Positions 8,589 to 19,418 of a DNA stretch of 64,000 bases are shown here, in pieces. The notes below the pieces were generated by a model. The model was not told the origin of the DNA. It was given only the letters and a program-made list of their open reading frames with translations, and did no database searches. Origin of the DNA: Flavobacterium sp. N502540 (GTDB lineage: Bacteria; Bacteroidota; Bacteroidia; Flavobacteriales; Flavobacteriaceae). The position numbers were made by a program, and so were the translations under genes. The stretch lies in assembly GCF_025947365.1 (NCBI RefSeq), contig NZ_CP110012.1, positions 4,774,001 to 4,838,000 on the forward strand. The letters are read 5' to 3'. Position 1 is the first letter of the stretch; every line of letters begins with the position of its first letter.

Positions 8589-9143
8589 ATGGAAGAATTC
8601 ATTGGAGTTGTAAAACTATTTGCGGGAAATTTTGCCCCAAGAGGCTGGGCCTTTTGTAACGGACAAATATTGTCAATTGCACAAAATACGGCATTATTCT
8701 CAATCCTTGGTACAACCTATGGAGGAAATGGTCAGACTACTTTCGCTTTACCAAATCTACAAGGTGCAACAGCTATTGGACAAGGAACTTCACCTGGAGG
8801 AACTTACGTTCTTGGACAAGCTGCAGGTACACCAAACGTTTCAATTTTAACAAGCAACCTTCCTGCTCACGTTCACGCAGGACCAGGTAAAATTTCTGTG
8901 AGTGCAACAAATGCATCAGATTCAACACCGGTAGCCGGAGCATCGATAGCGATACCGGGGGCTGTTGTATCCAGAGTGTTCACACCAACATTAGGTTTTG
9001 CAACAGCAACTCCAAGTGTCGATTTATTGAGCAATGTAACCACTGGTGCCACTGGTAGTAATCTGCCTATCTCAGTAATGCAGCCTTATGTAGCATTATC
9101 TTATATTATTTGTTTAGAAGGAATTTTCCCTTCCAGAAATTAA
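8589..9143 (+). CDS. phage tail-collar domain protein (MdpB-like)
   Basis: The 184-aa protein opens with the tail-collar domain signature (FIGVVKLFAGNFAPRGWAFC near residues 4-23, then LFSILGTTYGGNGQTTFALPNLQG). Such single-domain proteins are common in Bacteroidota and related to the 'microcystin-dependent protein' family. Their role is not established. The middle (about residues 100-160) is rich in Ser, Thr and Ala, as in a fibre-like surface segment. There is no signal peptide and no phage gene nearby, so a prophage origin is not supported. Its stop lies 1 bp from the stop of the convergent methyltransferase gene. The long upstream region contains candidate regulatory structures. Confidence 0.85.
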   Translation: MEEFIGVVKLFAGNFAPRGWAFCNGQILSIAQNTALFSILGTTYGGNGQTTFALPNLQGATAIGQGTSPGGTYVLGQAAGTPNVSILTSNLPAHVHAGPGKISVSATNASDSTPVAGASIAIPGAVVSRVFTPTLGFATATPSVDLLSNVTTGATGSNLPISVMQPYVALSYIICLEGIFPSRN

Positions 9144-9144
9144 T

Positions 9145-10164
9145 CTATTTAAGAGCATTTTTTACATTATAAGACCATTTGGGTATATCGCTGAAGTCGT
9201 ATAAAAACTGAATTTCAGAATACTCTGTAAGATTGTACAACGAAACAAGACAAAAAGGGTTTGTGATATAAGACTCCGCAGTTTTTAATTCGATGTCTTC
9301 AAATATCCTGATTTCAGTAAAAATACACACATCGGGATGGTTGCTAAAATCATCAGGCAGCTTATAAAAGTCACTTTTAAATTCTAAATCCTGACTTGCA
9401 TTGCCAAAAAGTTCTTTGCTTATTGTAAATAATCTATCTACAAATACACTATGAGGATAGGGCTGTATTTCGTTACGGCCCTTAACCTCTGATTTAGCAT
9501 TTTTTAATGATGGCTCATGATCGGAATACGTATAAGTCAAATCGATCTTGATTTCTTCGGGAATTAAAATTCCATGCGAAGACAACTGCGAAACAATGTT
9601 TCGTGTAATCGCCACCTGCGGCTCTCGGGTAAGAGCATAATGCATCGTTTCGGAGATCGCCAGATCAATTGCAAAATCCTCAGGTTTTGTATACGTAATG
9701 GCATCTGTTTCGATTAATTCTAATGAATAATCGTTTAAACCAGTAGCCGATAAAATATGATGTACAGATGCTATTGAAGCAGTATTGATATCCAGTAAAA
9801 TGGCTTTAATTCTATCTTTATGAAACAAAGGAAGTAAAGGAAGAATTAAAGTTGCATAAGGGCCACAACCCGCATAAAGAACATTAATACTTCTCTCTGG
9901 AAAATCAATACACAATTTTGTCAGAGCCTTATAAACGCCTTTTATGAAATAAACCGTGCGTAAATAATCGTCAACACAGTCTGCCGCACCAGAGCTTGAC
10001 AAAGCAACACCGCCTTTCACAAAAACTTCATTGTTCTCAAAATGGTTAACTGTTGCGATTTTTTCATAAAATTCTGAAAGGTTTCGCGCACATGTGGTGT
10101 GTTCATCAATAGTATTTGACGCAATGATAGATTGAACAATAATCGTAAGCTCTTGTTTATACAT
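9145..10164 (-). CDS. class I SAM-dependent methyltransferase with PRMT-like double-E loop
   Basis: From the ATG at 10162-10164 the protein has 339 aa. A TTG three codons upstream is the only longer start. The SAM-binding motif I is NVLYAGCGPYATL near residues 95-107, and an acidic strand-2 end follows (AILLDINTAS). Residues about 171-181 read SETMHYALTRE. The two glutamates are nine positions apart, as in the double-E loop of protein arginine methyltransferases, and GILIP follows as in those enzymes. I do not see a clear THW loop. It may methylate a protein or small-molecule guanidino or amino group. The substrate is unknown. It is divergent from the large adhesin gene, with 87 bp between the two start codons. 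Confidence 0.7.
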   Translation of the reverse strand: MYKQELTIIVQSIIASNTIDEHTTCARNLSEFYEKIATVNHFENNEVFVKGGVALSSSGAADCVDDYLRTVYFIKGVYKALTKLCIDFPERSINVLYAGCGPYATLILPLLPLFHKDRIKAILLDINTASIASVHHILSATGLNDYSLELIETDAITYTKPEDFAIDLAISETMHYALTREPQVAITRNIVSQLSSHGILIPEEIKIDLTYTYSDHEPSLKNAKSEVKGRNEIQPYPHSVFVDRLFTISKELFGNASQDLEFKSDFYKLPDDFSNHPDVCIFTEIRIFEDIELKTAESYITNPFCLVSLYNLTEYSEIQFLYDFSDIPKWSYNVKNALK

Positions 10165-10251
10165 GATACTCAATTTTAGTTAAAGCTTTAAAGTTTGAAC
10201 TGGAAAAACAAATGTAAGAATACAAAATGATAAATCTAATATCAGTTAATT

Positions 10252-13200
10252 ATGAAAAAACTCTACCTATTACTCATTCTACTGTTTTTTACGTTGCAGC
10301 AATTGACTGCACAAACAGTAGAGACCTTCGAAGCTCAGGCAATTAACCAGCCTAACTTTACCAGCAATGGTAAGACCTTTAACCTGACCAATACCTATAT
10401 TTCTTTTCAGGTAGTTGCGTCGAGCGGTTTTGGTTATAACGGTTCCAATAATTACATACAAGTTGCGGATGGTCTAGCATCACAAAGTTTAGGACAAACC
10501 GGATTCATTACCGCTGCTTCAGGAAGCTTTAAGATGAATAGTTTATTTATTTACCTCACAGGTGATTCTACTCAGAATCCTAATGTTACCTCAAATGGTG
10601 CTCCGGGTTCCGTTACCTTAACCGGAAAACTTGGAGGTGTAACACAATTCTCTATTGTAAAAAACACTACCGGAGTTAACATTGGTGTTGCCCTACCTAA
10701 CAAAGGTTTTATCCCTGTTAACTTCGCTACAGACGGAGTTTCTAATTTTACCAATATCAACATTGACCAGCTTGAAATTCAGCTAAGTGCCAATTACGAT
10801 TATTTTGCCATTGATAATTTTACCTGGGTTGACGGTGTAAGTTTACCAACAGTAACCACAACAACAGCAACAAATGTTGGTTCAACGAAAGCAATTATTG
10901 GAGGAAATGTAACTGCAGATGGCGGAGATGTCAATGTAGAAAGAGGAATCGTTTGGGCAACAACAGCAAGCCCAACTATCGCAAACAATAAATTTCAGAT
11001 TGGAACCGGAACGGGAATTTTTAGCAATACCGTAACAGGGCTTACTCCCGGTTCGACTATTTATTACAGAGCTTATGCAAAGAATACTGCCGGGACAGCT
11101 TATGGTGCCGAATCAACATTCGCAACATCAGCAGCTTTAAGTACTTCTTCTACCTCAAAAACAGATGTGGCTTGTAACGGAGGAACTACCGGAGCAGCCA
11201 GTGTTACTGTAATTGGCGGAGTTACTCCCTATACTTACTCATGGTCTCCTTCAGGAGGTACCGGAGCATCGGCAACCGGACTGTCTGCAAATGCATACAC
11301 CGTTACAATTACCGACGCTGAATTGACACAAATTACCAGAAACTTTTCTATAACACAACCAACAGCACTAAATGGACTGCCTACGACAACGGCTGTTTCC
11401 TGTTTTGGAGGCAGTAACGGTACCGCAACAATAACTCCGACTGGTGGTACACCGGGATACACCTACTTATGGTCTACCGGAGCTTCAACGCAAACTATAA
11501 CAGGCCGTATAGCCGGAACATACAGCGTCACCATTACAGATGCCAATGGATGCCCTAAAACCATAAACAACATTGTTATAGGTCAGCCGGTAACCGCTCT
11601 TGACGGAACTGCTACTACTACAGCCGCTTCTTGTTTTGGAGGATCAAATGGTACAGCAACAGTAACTCCAAGTGGAGGTACACCTGCATACACCTATTCC
11701 TGGTCGCCATCAGGAGGTACAGCCGCAACGGCTACAGGACTTGCTGCCGGAACTTATAGTGTTACTATTACAGACGCTAACGCATGTTCAAAAACGATAA
11801 CGGGTATTGTTGTCGGACAACCAGCAGCTGTTCTTGATGGAACTACTTCCACCACAGCAGTTTCTTGTTTTGGAGGATCAAATGGTACAGCTAGTGTTGT
11901 TGCATCAGGAGGAACTCCAGGTTATACGTATTCCTGGTCTCCATCAGGAGGAACTGCAGCAACTGCTTCAGGGCTTCAGGCTGGAACTTACAGTGTAACG
12001 ATTACGGATAATAACGCATGTTCTAAAACCATTACCGGCATTGTTGTCGCACAACCGGCCGCATCACTTAACGGGTCTATAAGCACAACTTCTGTTTCTT
12101 GCTCTGGAGCAGCTACCGGTTCTGCAACCGTAAGTGCTTTTGGAGGAACTCCGGGTTATACTTACTCTTGGTCTCCATCGGGAGGTACTGCAGCAACTGC
12201 ATCAGGACTTACAGCAGGAACATATAGTGTTACCATTACTGATGCTAATTCATGTATGCGTACAATCAATAATATTACAATAGGAACGGCTACAGCTATT
12301 AATGGAGCTATATCTACAACAGCCGTTTCTTGTTTTGGAGGATCTAACGGTTCAGCAACAGTAACACCATCAGGAGGTGTTCCGGGATATACTTATTTAT
12401 GGTCTAACGGAGCTACAACGCAAAGTATAACAGGACTTATAGCAGGAACTTATAGTGTTACTATTACAGACACTAACGCATGTTCAAAAACGATAACGGG
12501 TATTGTTGTCGGACAACCAGCAGCTGCTCTTGATGGAACTGTGTCTACAACAGCAGCTTCTTGTTTTGGAGGAGCTAACGGTACAGCAACAGTTACACCA
12601 TCAGGAGGTACTCCGGCATATACTTACTCTTGGTCACCTTCAGGAGGTACAGCCGCAACAGCAACAGGACTTGCTGCAGGAACTTATAGTGTTACGATTA
12701 CAGATGCTAATGCATGTCAAAAAATTATAAATAATATAGTTATCGGGCAACCAGCTGCTGTTCTTGACGGAACTGCTACTACAACTGCCGCTTCCTGTTT
12801 TGGAGGAGCCAACGGTACCGCAACAGTAACTCCTAGCGGAGGTACTCCGGCATATACCTATTCCTGGTCTCCAACCGGAGGTACTGCTGCAACGGCAACC
12901 GGACTTACTGCCGGAACTTACAGTGTTACTATTACTGACGCTAACGGATGTTCTAAAACAATAACCAATATTGTGGTAGGTCAGCCTGCTACAGCTCTTG
13001 ACGGAACAATAGCTACGACAGCTGTTTTATGTTTCGGGCAAGCTACAGGTTCAGCAACAGTAACTCCATCCGGAGGTACACCTGGATATACCTATTCATG
13101 GTCTCCATCCGGAGGTACGGCCGCAACGGCAACAGGACTTACTGCAGGAACTTATAGCGTTACTATTACAGACGCAAATTCTTGTTCAAAAACAATAAGC

Positions 13201-16200
13201 AATATTGTGGTAGGTCAACCTGCAGCTGCTCTGGACGGAACGATAACTACAACAGCCGTTTCTTGTTTTGGAGGAGCCAACGGTACCGCAACAGTAACTG
13301 CTAGCGGAGGAACTGCAGGATATACCTATTCATGGTCTAACGGAGCTACAACTCAATCCATAAACGGACTTATCGCAGGTACTTATAGTGTTACTATTAC
13401 AGACGCAAATGCATGCGCTAAAACGATAAATAATATTGTTATAGGACAGCCTGCTGCGGCTCTTGACGGAACTGCTGCTACAACTGCTGCTTCTTGTTTC
13501 GGAGGAGCCAATGGTACGGCAACAGTAACTGCAACTGGAGGTACACCTGCATATACCTATTCCTGGTCTCCAACCGGAGGTACCGCTGCAACGGCAACCG
13601 GACTTCCTGCCGGAACTTACAGTGTTACTATTACTGACGCTAACGGATGTTCTAAAACAATAACCAATATTGTAGTAGGTCAGCCTGCTACTGCTCTTGA
13701 CGGGACTGCAACTACAACAGCTGTTTCTTGTTTCGGAGGAGTTAATGGTACTGCAACAGTAACTGCAACCGGAGGTACAGCTGGTTACACCTATTCATGG
13801 GCTCCTACAGGTGGTACAGCTGCAACAGCAACAGGACTTCCAGCAGGAACTTATAGTGTTACCATTACAGATGCTAACGCCTGTTCAAAAACCATAAACA
13901 ATATTGTTATTGGACAACCGACTGCTCTTAACGGAACTTCATCTACAACATTAGTTTCTTGTTTTGGAGAAGCTGATGGTACTGCAACTATTACTCCAAC
14001 AGGAGGTACTTCGGGTTATACTTACTTATGGTCTAATGGAGCAACAACGCAAACCATAACTGGTCTTGTTGCCGGAAACTATAATGTGGTCATTACAGAT
14101 GCCAACTTATGTACAAAAACGGTAAATAATATTATCGTATATCAGCCAACTGCTATAACAGTTGTCCCTGCACAAATCAATGTGACTTGTAACGGAGGAC
14201 AAAACGGACAAGCCTCGGCAACCGTAAGTGGTGGAGGTGGTAGCTATACCTATTCATGGTCGCCATCCGGAGGTACAGCTGCAACAGCAACAGGACTTTC
14301 CGCAGGAACTTATACTTTAACAATCACAGATGGTAGTGGCTGTACTAAAACTCAAGTTTACAACATCTTAGAGCCAACTGCAATAGCAACTACAATTACA
14401 GGAACAAATGTTAGCTGTAACGGAGGAAGCAATGGTTCGGCTACTGTTAATGCAACAGGTGGAACAGGTGGCTATACTTACGCTTGGTCTCCAACCGGAG
14501 GAAATTCAGCAACAGCTAGTGGTTTACCTTCAGGAAATTATTCAGTAGTTGTTACTGATGCAAACGGATGTACCAAAACTGCCAATATTGTTATCAACCA
14601 ACCGGCTTTATTAACTGCCGCCATTGCAACTCAAACAAACATTTCCTGCAATGGATTAAGCAATGGAGCGATTACCACTACCATAACTGGCGGTACAACT
14701 CCATACACTTACTTATGGTCTAATGGAGCAACAACTAAAGACATCAGCGGATTAACAGCGGGAACCTATACCCTGGCAGTTACAGATGCTAATGGTTGTA
14801 CTGCGCCACTATCGGTAACTTTAACCACTACTCCTGATGTAACACCACCAGTACCAAATGTGGCTACTCTTCCTGTAATTACAGGCGCTTGTGCTGTTTT
14901 ATCGGCTCAGATTCCGGTTCCAACTGCAACGGATAATTGCAGCGGTAGTATCACGGCAACAACAACAAACCCGTTAAACTACAATACTCCTGGAACTTAC
15001 ACAATAACCTGGACGTATACTGATGCTACTGGAAACACAAGCACACAAAATCAGACCATTACAGTTCTTACTTCGTCTATTCAAGCAGTAACTTTTAGCA
15101 ATGCTACGGTAACATACAACAAAAACCCACAAGCATTACAAGTTGCTAATTTACCAGCTGGAGCCTCTGTTGCTTATACAATAGCACCCGGATCTACTGG
15201 AAATTCAGCTACAAATGCGGGTACGTATACGGTAACTGCGGTAGTAACTCCTTCAGCAAGCGAACCTAATTGTTCTCCAATTACGCTTACTGCACAGCTT
15301 ACTATTCAAAAAGCAGCGCAACAAATTACTTTCGCAGCTTTAGGAGTAAAAACTCTTGGAACTGTAAATACTTTCAATCTGGGGGCTACTGCCAGTTCAG
15401 GTTTAGCGGTAAACTATACCTTTACTTATAAAACTGCCTTACCTCCTGCTACTGTTGCTCCGTTAACTGGTGTAGTAACTATGTTAAGACCAGGAGAAGT
15501 AACAATTGTAGCCGCTCAGGCCGGTGATGCGAATTATTTACCTGCTCCGGATGTTACACAGCTTTTGGTGATCAAAAACAATGACATCACTGTTACTCAA
15601 ATTACCGTTGGTACTAAAGTTTATCCAAATCCGGCTAAGACTATTAATTACCTGATGGCATGTGGTGAGAACAATGTAAATGTGGCATTGACCAATACAA
15701 CCAATGCAACCTTTACACCTGCAGCTAATTTTACGATCAATACACCTAAACCTGGAATTTATACGCAAAACGTAACGATTACTTCTGAAGACGGAAGTGC
15801 TAGCGCTACTTATGCTATAACTGTAGAAAAACCATTTGGATTCTATGATATTGTACACCAAAAATTCAATAATGTACTTATCGTAAACAACAATCCTCAA
15901 ACGAATGGAGGTTACGAGTTTGTTTCGTACCAATGGTTTAAAAATGGACAAGTAATTGGAACTAATCAATACTTTTCGGCAGGTGAAGCGCAATCCAATA
16001 CATTGGATTTAACAGCAGACTATAGTGTAAAAATGACTACTAAAGATGGTAAAGTGCTGCAAACATGTCCTTCTAAAATAAAGACACAAAAATCACTTGA
16101 GGTTAAATTGTATCCAAATCCGGTTGAAACAGGAAAAATGCTTACTGTAGATGCTGATTTACCAGAAGGTGATTTAGAAAACATGCAAATAAGTCTTTAC

Positions 16201-16347
16201 TCTGTTACAGGTAAACTACTTACAACAATGAAATCATCTACTGCTCAAACACAGGTACAATTGCCTCCAAGTACTGAAAGTAATATGGTTCTTGTCGTTA
16301 TTGAGTCAGGCAATATCAAAAAGTCATTCAAAGTAATTGTAAAATAA
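10252..16347 (+). CDS. SprB-repeat cell-surface adhesin with type IX secretion C-terminal domain
   Basis: The 2031-aa protein has a signal peptide (cleaved near LTA, residue 20). A beta-rich N-terminal domain spans about 21-192, a fibronectin-type segment about 195-290, and then 16 SprB repeats of 75-78 aa (core [12 protein letters not shown], then [10 protein letters not shown] and [11 protein letters not shown]). An HYR-like and MBG-like region follow (about 1530-1700), and a type A C-terminal sorting domain containing [10 protein letters not shown] closes the protein. SprB in F. johnsoniae is a mobile gliding adhesin. This protein is much smaller and may be an adhesin of the same class rather than SprB itself. 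It should be exported by the type IX system and exposed on the surface. The outer-membrane protein downstream may assist it. Confidence 0.9.
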   Translation: MKKLYLLLILLFFTLQQLTAQTVETFEAQAINQPNFTSNGKTFNLTNTYISFQVVASSGFGYNGSNNYIQVADGLASQSLGQTGFITAASGSFKMNSLFIYLTGDSTQNPNVTSNGAPGSVTLTGKLGGVTQFSIVKNTTGVNIGVALPNKGFIPVNFATDGVSNFTNINIDQLEIQLSANYDYFAIDNFTWVDGVSLPTVTTTTATNVGSTKAIIGGNVTADGGDVNVERGIVWATTASPTIANNKFQIGTGTGIFSNTVTGLTPGSTIYYRAYAKNTAGTAYGAESTFATSAALSTSSTSKTDVACNGGTTGAASVTVIGGVTPYTYSWSPSGGTGASATGLSANAYTVTITDAELTQITRNFSITQPTALNGLPTTTAVSCFGGSNGTATITPTGGTPGYTYLWSTGASTQTITGRIAGTYSVTITDANGCPKTINNIVIGQPVTALDGTATTTAASCFGGSNGTATVTPSGGTPAYTYSWSPSGGTAATATGLAAGTYSVTITDANACSKTITGIVVGQPAAVLDGTTSTTAVSCFGGSNGTASVVASGGTPGYTYSWSPSGGTAATASGLQAGTYSVTITDNNACSKTITGIVVAQPAASLNGSISTTSVSCSGAATGSATVSAFGGTPGYTYSWSPSGGTAATASGLTAGTYSVTITDANSCMRTINNITIGTATAINGAISTTAVSCFGGSNGSATVTPSGGVPGYTYLWSNGATTQSITGLIAGTYSVTITDTNACSKTITGIVVGQPAAALDGTVSTTAASCFGGANGTATVTPSGGTPAYTYSWSPSGGTAATATGLAAGTYSVTITDANACQKIINNIVIGQPAAVLDGTATTTAASCFGGANGTATVTPSGGTPAYTYSWSPTGGTAATATGLTAGTYSVTITDANGCSKTITNIVVGQPATALDGTIATTAVLCFGQATGSATVTPSGGTPGYTYSWSPSGGTAATATGLTAGTYSVTITDANSCSKTISNIVVGQPAAALDGTITTTAVSCFGGANGTATVTASGGTAGYTYSWSNGATTQSINGLIAGTYSVTITDANACAKTINNIVIGQPAAALDGTAATTAASCFGGANGTATVTATGGTPAYTYSWSPTGGTAATATGLPAGTYSVTITDANGCSKTITNIVVGQPATALDGTATTTAVSCFGGVNGTATVTATGGTAGYTYSWAPTGGTAATATGLPAGTYSVTITDANACSKTINNIVIGQPTALNGTSSTTLVSCFGEADGTATITPTGGTSGYTYLWSNGATTQTITGLVAGNYNVVITDANLCTKTVNNIIVYQPTAITVVPAQINVTCNGGQNGQASATVSGGGGSYTYSWSPSGGTAATATGLSAGTYTLTITDGSGCTKTQVYNILEPTAIATTITGTNVSCNGGSNGSATVNATGGTGGYTYAWSPTGGNSATASGLPSGNYSVVVTDANGCTKTANIVINQPALLTAAIATQTNISCNGLSNGAITTTITGGTTPYTYLWSNGATTKDISGLTAGTYTLAVTDANGCTAPLSVTLTTTPDVTPPVPNVATLPVITGACAVLSAQIPVPTATDNCSGSITATTTNPLNYNTPGTYTITWTYTDATGNTSTQNQTITVLTSSIQAVTFSNATVTYNKNPQALQVANLPAGASVAYTIAPGSTGNSATNAGTYTVTAVVTPSASEPNCSPITLTAQLTIQKAAQQITFAALGVKTLGTVNTFNLGATASSGLAVNYTFTYKTALPPATVAPLTGVVTMLRPGEVTIVAAQAGDANYLPAPDVTQLLVIKNNDITVTQITVGTKVYPNPAKTINYLMACGENNVNVALTNTTNATFTPAANFTINTPKPGIYTQNVTITSEDGSASATYAITVEKPFGFYDIVHQKFNNVLIVNNNPQTNGGYEFVSYQWFKNGQVIGTNQYFSAGEAQSNTLDLTADYSVKMTTKDGKVLQTCPSKIKTQKSLEVKLYPNPVETGKMLTVDADLPEGDLENMQISLYSVTGKLLTTMKSSTAQTQVQLPPSTESNMVLVVIESGNIKKSFKVIVK
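11130..14830 (+). repeat. array of 16 SprB repeats inside the adhesin gene
   Basis: About 3.7 kb of the adhesin gene consists of 16 direct repeats of roughly 225-235 bp. The central units (about repeats 3 to 12) are highly similar in DNA as well as protein. The last three (from about 14150) and the first are more divergent. Alternating units carry either a YSWSPSGG or a YLWSNGATT version of the second half. This pattern points to duplication and recombination within the array, so repeat number may vary between strains. Confidence 0.85.
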
Positions 16348-16357
16348 TCAAAATCAT

Positions 16358-16385
16358 GCCAGTACCACTTCAAAATGGTACTGGC
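16358..16385 (+). promoter_or_regulatory. intercistronic stem-loop between adhesin and barrel genes
   Basis: GCCAGTACCA (16358-16367) pairs perfectly with TGGTACTGGC (16376-16385) around an 8-base loop. No T-tract follows, so it is not a normal factor-independent terminator. Sited between two cotranscribed genes 53 bp apart, it may protect the 3' end of the adhesin message or lower read-through, giving unequal amounts of the two proteins. Confidence 0.55.
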
Positions 16386-16400
16386 TAATACAACTTTAAG

Positions 16401-17252
16401 ATGAAAAAATATATCAGTACCTCTATAAAATCTATAGCTACAGTTACGGCGTTTTTAGCGATATGCCTCCAGGGCTATAGTCAGGACAAAAAACAGGAAA
16501 TATCGATCTCCGTCGCAGGACCCGGTTCTTTTCTAAAGTACAGTGGCGGTGGTACTATCGTGCCCGGAAACGGAATTAGTGCAGGAATCAGATACTCCTA
16601 TTATTTAAACGAAGGCTTGAGTATTGGAATTGGAGCTGAGTATCAATCCTACAATTCTGATGCAAAGTACGCTTCTTTTAGTGGACAATATGTTACTAAA
16701 GATGCCGAAAATGAAACCTTTCAGTTTAGATACAAAGCCACTAACTTCAGAGAAGAACAAAGCCTGAGTTACATAAATGTTCCAATCGCAATTCAATTTG
16801 AAACTCCGGGAACTACCCAATTGTATGTTGCTGCGGGGGCTAAAGTAGGATTTGCGATTAAAGGATGTTATCAGAGTACCTTTCAAAACCTTACTACAAG
16901 CGGTTACTATCCGCAATACAATGTAGAATTATTTAACCCTGCCTTTGCCGGTTTTGCAAGTACTAATGATGTAAAGACCAGCGAACAGGATTTAGATACT
17001 AAAGTGTCCTACTCTGCTACTTTTGAAACAGGTCTAAAACAAAAGATTGGAAACAGAACTTCATTCTATCTTGGTGCTTACATCGATTATGGTCTAAATA
17101 ACATCTACAATAAAAATGGAGACAAAAGTCTGGTACAGTACAATCCGGAACTTCCTGTACAACTGCAATACAACAGCATATTGGATTCTCCATCCGTTCA
17201 CAATGTCAGACTGGTTTCTTACGGACTTAAACTGAGATTTGCTTTACGTTAA
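16401..17252 (+). CDS. outer-membrane beta-barrel protein, probable adhesin partner
   Basis: The 283-aa protein has a signal peptide ending near residue 27 (LQGYS) and alternating hydrophobic strands typical of a small outer-membrane barrel. Examples are GISAGIRYSYYLNEGLSIGIGAEYQSY, here spanning about residues 52-78, and a C-terminal LVSYGLKLRFALR. I do not see the conserved features of PorP/SprF, the known partner of SprB, but the position right after an SprB-repeat adhesin is the same. It could anchor or help export the adhesin, which is inference from position. A terminator follows. Confidence 0.75.
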   Translation: MKKYISTSIKSIATVTAFLAICLQGYSQDKKQEISISVAGPGSFLKYSGGGTIVPGNGISAGIRYSYYLNEGLSIGIGAEYQSYNSDAKYASFSGQYVTKDAENETFQFRYKATNFREEQSLSYINVPIAIQFETPGTTQLYVAAGAKVGFAIKGCYQSTFQNLTTSGYYPQYNVELFNPAFAGFASTNDVKTSEQDLDTKVSYSATFETGLKQKIGNRTSFYLGAYIDYGLNNIYNKNGDKSLVQYNPELPVQLQYNSILDSPSVHNVRLVSYGLKLRFALR

Positions 17253-17281
17253 TTATCAAATAAAAAATATTAAATAACTAC

Positions 17282-17340
17282 TTTTCCCGCTCGGGAAAAA
17301 TTAAAAAAGTCGGTTTCTTGGGGGAAATCGGCTTTTTTTT
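17282..17340 (+). terminator. factor-independent terminator after the barrel gene
   Basis: Two hairpins lie in tandem. TTTTCCC/GGGAAAA with a 4-base loop is at 17282-17299. A 12-bp stem with two G-U pairs is at 17306-17335 (AAAGTCGGTTTC with GAAATCGGCTTT), and it runs into eight T residues. It closes the adhesin-barrel transcript. Confidence 0.85.
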
Positions 17341-17390
17341 ATGGATTAAAACCTGTTCAATCGATAAAGGTAAAATACCTGTTTGCTTTT

Positions 17391-17645
17391 ACCCTTTCAG
17401 GGTAATAGTCAACCTTAATTTACAGCATAGTGCGTTGCACTATACTGTTGCTTAAGCTCTTTTAGAGCCGGTTTGAAAAAGTAATACACTTTATATCAGA
17501 CTGTATCGTAAAAAATATCGCAGCCTTGAATAATATTCTCAATACTTTTATTTAAATCTCAAAGATGAGCTGAAAGCCCAAAAGCAAAAGCATAGTACAA
17601 CGCATTATGAAATAAATAAACCATCTATCAAAGCCCTGTAAGGGC
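17391..17645. repeat. mirrored composite palindromic element, copy 1
   Basis: Three palindromes occur in the order ACCCTTTCAGGGT (17391-17403), ATAGTGCGTTGCACTAT (17427-17443) and GCTCTTTTAGAGC (17456-17468). About 100 bp later they recur in mirrored order: GCTGAAAGCCC (17569-17579), CATAGTACAACGCATTATG (17591-17609) and GCCCTGTAAGGGC (17633-17645). The same arrangement is present at 24660-24857. It contains no gene. It looks like a non-coding interspersed element of REP or MITE type. Confidence 0.7.
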
Positions 17646-17707
17646 GAAAGAGTAAACTCCAATCTATACGCCTGATCTCGTTTAATCCTTATATATTTCT
17701 ATCATTT

Positions 17708-17739
17708 TTTGTTTGAGGCCACACTTTTAATTACTTTTA
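17708..17739 (+). promoter_or_regulatory. probable promoter of the bestrophin gene
   Basis: TTTG at 17708-17711 and TACTTTTA at 17732-17739 are separated by 20 bp, close to the Bacteroidota housekeeping consensus of TTTG and TAnnTTTG. The box ends 24 bp before the ATG. Confidence 0.5.
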
Positions 17740-17763
17740 TGGTATTAAATCTAATCAGCGTCA

Positions 17764-18681
17764 ATGATTATAAAGAAAAAGAATACCTGGTTTAAAATGC
17801 TCTTTGAATGGCGAGGTTCCGTTTTGCCACAGCTTCTCCCTAGACTTTTATTATTACTGCTGTTTTCCTTTGTCGTCGTTTATTTTAAACCCTGGCTCCT
17901 TCAGTATAATCTGCACATCAATCCTGCTATTTTTACATTATTTGGAATTGCACTGGCCATTTTCCTTGGTTTCAGAAACAGTGTGAGTTACGATCGTTTT
18001 TGGGAAGGACGAAAACTTTGGGGTGCATTACTCAATGATACCCGATCTCTTGCCCGACAAAGCATCACTCTTGTTCCAGACAAAGAATACGATGCCAAAC
18101 GCGAAAAATTTACTAATTTACTTATTGCATTTGTATACAGTCTCAAACATCAGCTTCGGGAAACCAATTCTGATGCCGATATGAACCGATTACTCCCCAA
18201 AGAGTTTGCCGACCAATTAAAAGAAACTCGCTATAAACCCATACTTATCTTAAGAGAATTGGGACTTTGGGTAAAAGACGCCAAATCTGAAAATAAAATA
18301 GATAGTGTTACACAACTGGCTTTTGAAGAAAATCTAAATAAACTGTCCGATATTGTTGGCGGTTGTGAACGAATTGCCGGTACACCTATCCCCTATACCT
18401 ACAGTGTATTATTACACAGAACGGTTTATATTTATTGCTTTTTATTGTCTTTTGGTTTTGTCGAAACTATGGGCTGGATCACACCGTTTATCATTGTTTT
18501 TATTGCCTATACTTTTGTGGCGTTGGAAGCCATTGCAGACGAACTCGAAAATCCATTTGGTTTGCAGCCTAACGATCTTGCCCTCGATGCAATGTCTGAA
18601 ATGATCGAAAACACCTTATTAGAATTAAACGATAAAAAAATAAATCCGGCAACACATCATAAGAATTACTTTATTACTTAA
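17764..18681 (+). CDS. bestrophin-family ion channel protein (UPF0187)
   Basis: The 305-aa membrane protein matches the bestrophin-like family. Two N-terminal membrane helices (about 22-42 and 53-75) are followed by the signature ALAIFLGFRNSVSYDRFWEGR (about residues 62-82) and a cytoplasmic domain. Two more helices (about 222-258) end with ALEAIADELENPFG, as usual. Prokaryotic bestrophins form pentameric channels in the inner membrane, studied as cation channels. The gene starts a probable unit with a response regulator 30 bp downstream and a sensor kinase beyond, so channel and signalling system may be linked. The ion is not known. Confidence 0.88.
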   Translation: MIIKKKNTWFKMLFEWRGSVLPQLLPRLLLLLLFSFVVVYFKPWLLQYNLHINPAIFTLFGIALAIFLGFRNSVSYDRFWEGRKLWGALLNDTRSLARQSITLVPDKEYDAKREKFTNLLIAFVYSLKHQLRETNSDADMNRLLPKEFADQLKETRYKPILILRELGLWVKDAKSENKIDSVTQLAFEENLNKLSDIVGGCERIAGTPIPYTYSVLLHRTVYIYCFLLSFGFVETMGWITPFIIVFIAYTFVALEAIADELENPFGLQPNDLALDAMSEMIENTLLELNDKKINPATHHKNYFIT

Positions 18682-18711
18682 GAGGTAGTACACCTCAATT
18701 ATATTTCGAAT

Positions 18712-19395
18712 ATGAACAAAGTGTTATTAGTTGAAGACGATCCCAGAGTTGCATCATTTATCACAAGAGGATTAGAAGAACATTTGTATGAAGTTAAAAC
18801 CATTGCCAAAGGTTTTGAAGCCATCAAAGAGGTTATGGAAAACGAGTACAATATCATTATTCTTGATATCATGCTTCCGGACATTACCGGCTTTGAAGTT
18901 TGCGAAGTTTTACGAAGCAGAAAAATTATAGTCCCCATACTTATTTTAAGTGCACTCGATACACCACAGGAAAAAGTAAAAGGTTTACAATCCGGAGCCG
19001 ACGATTATCTTGCCAAACCCTTTTTGTTTGAAGAACTTTTGGCCCGAATTAATGCACAGCTTCGTCGTGCCGAATTCAGTACCGGAATTCTCGATTTTCA
19101 GTCCTATGCCGGAATCGAAATCAATATGAAAGAACAAAGTGCCACAAGAGATGGCAAAGAGCTCAACCTTTCGTCGAGAGAGCTCAAACTCCTGATTTTC
19201 TTTATGAAAAATCGCGAAACTGCCTTGTCAAGAGTTGCTATTGCACAAGCGGTCTGGAACATTGATTTTGACAGCACCTCCAATACCGTTGACGTGTATA
19301 TTAATTATCTGCGAAATAAAATCGACAAGAACTTCCCTACTCCACTCATACACACCATAAAAGGAACCGGGTATATGTTGAAGCAGAAGAGCTGA
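18712..19395 (+). CDS. OmpR/PhoB-type response regulator
   Basis: The 227-aa protein has a receiver domain (1-120) with phospho-acceptor Asp52 in IIILDIMLP and the conserved Lys in DDYLAKPF. A C-terminal winged-helix DNA-binding domain (about 130-225) includes NLSSRELKLLIFF and NTVDVYINYLRNKI. It is the partner of the sensor kinase downstream. A 215-bp spacer with a heptamer array separates the two, which is unusual for a two-component pair. Possible targets are the bestrophin gene or the Oar-like receptor, but no binding site is evident. Confidence 0.95.
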   Translation: MNKVLLVEDDPRVASFITRGLEEHLYEVKTIAKGFEAIKEVMENEYNIIILDIMLPDITGFEVCEVLRSRKIIVPILILSALDTPQEKVKGLQSGADDYLAKPFLFEELLARINAQLRRAEFSTGILDFQSYAGIEINMKEQSATRDGKELNLSSRELKLLIFFMKNRETALSRVAIAQAVWNIDFDSTSNTVDVYINYLRNKIDKNFPTPLIHTIKGTGYMLKQKS

Positions 19396-19418
19396 AAAAG
19401 CAAAGAGGCGAGAAAATA

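Noticed and set aside
8589..9143. prophage remnant because of a tail-collar domain
   Set aside because: No other phage gene is nearby and single collar-domain proteins are common in Bacteroidota chromosomes.
15538..15993. 151-aa frame opposite to the adhesin gene
   Set aside because: It lies fully inside the coding region of the adhesin on the other strand and its Cys/Arg-rich translation resembles no family.
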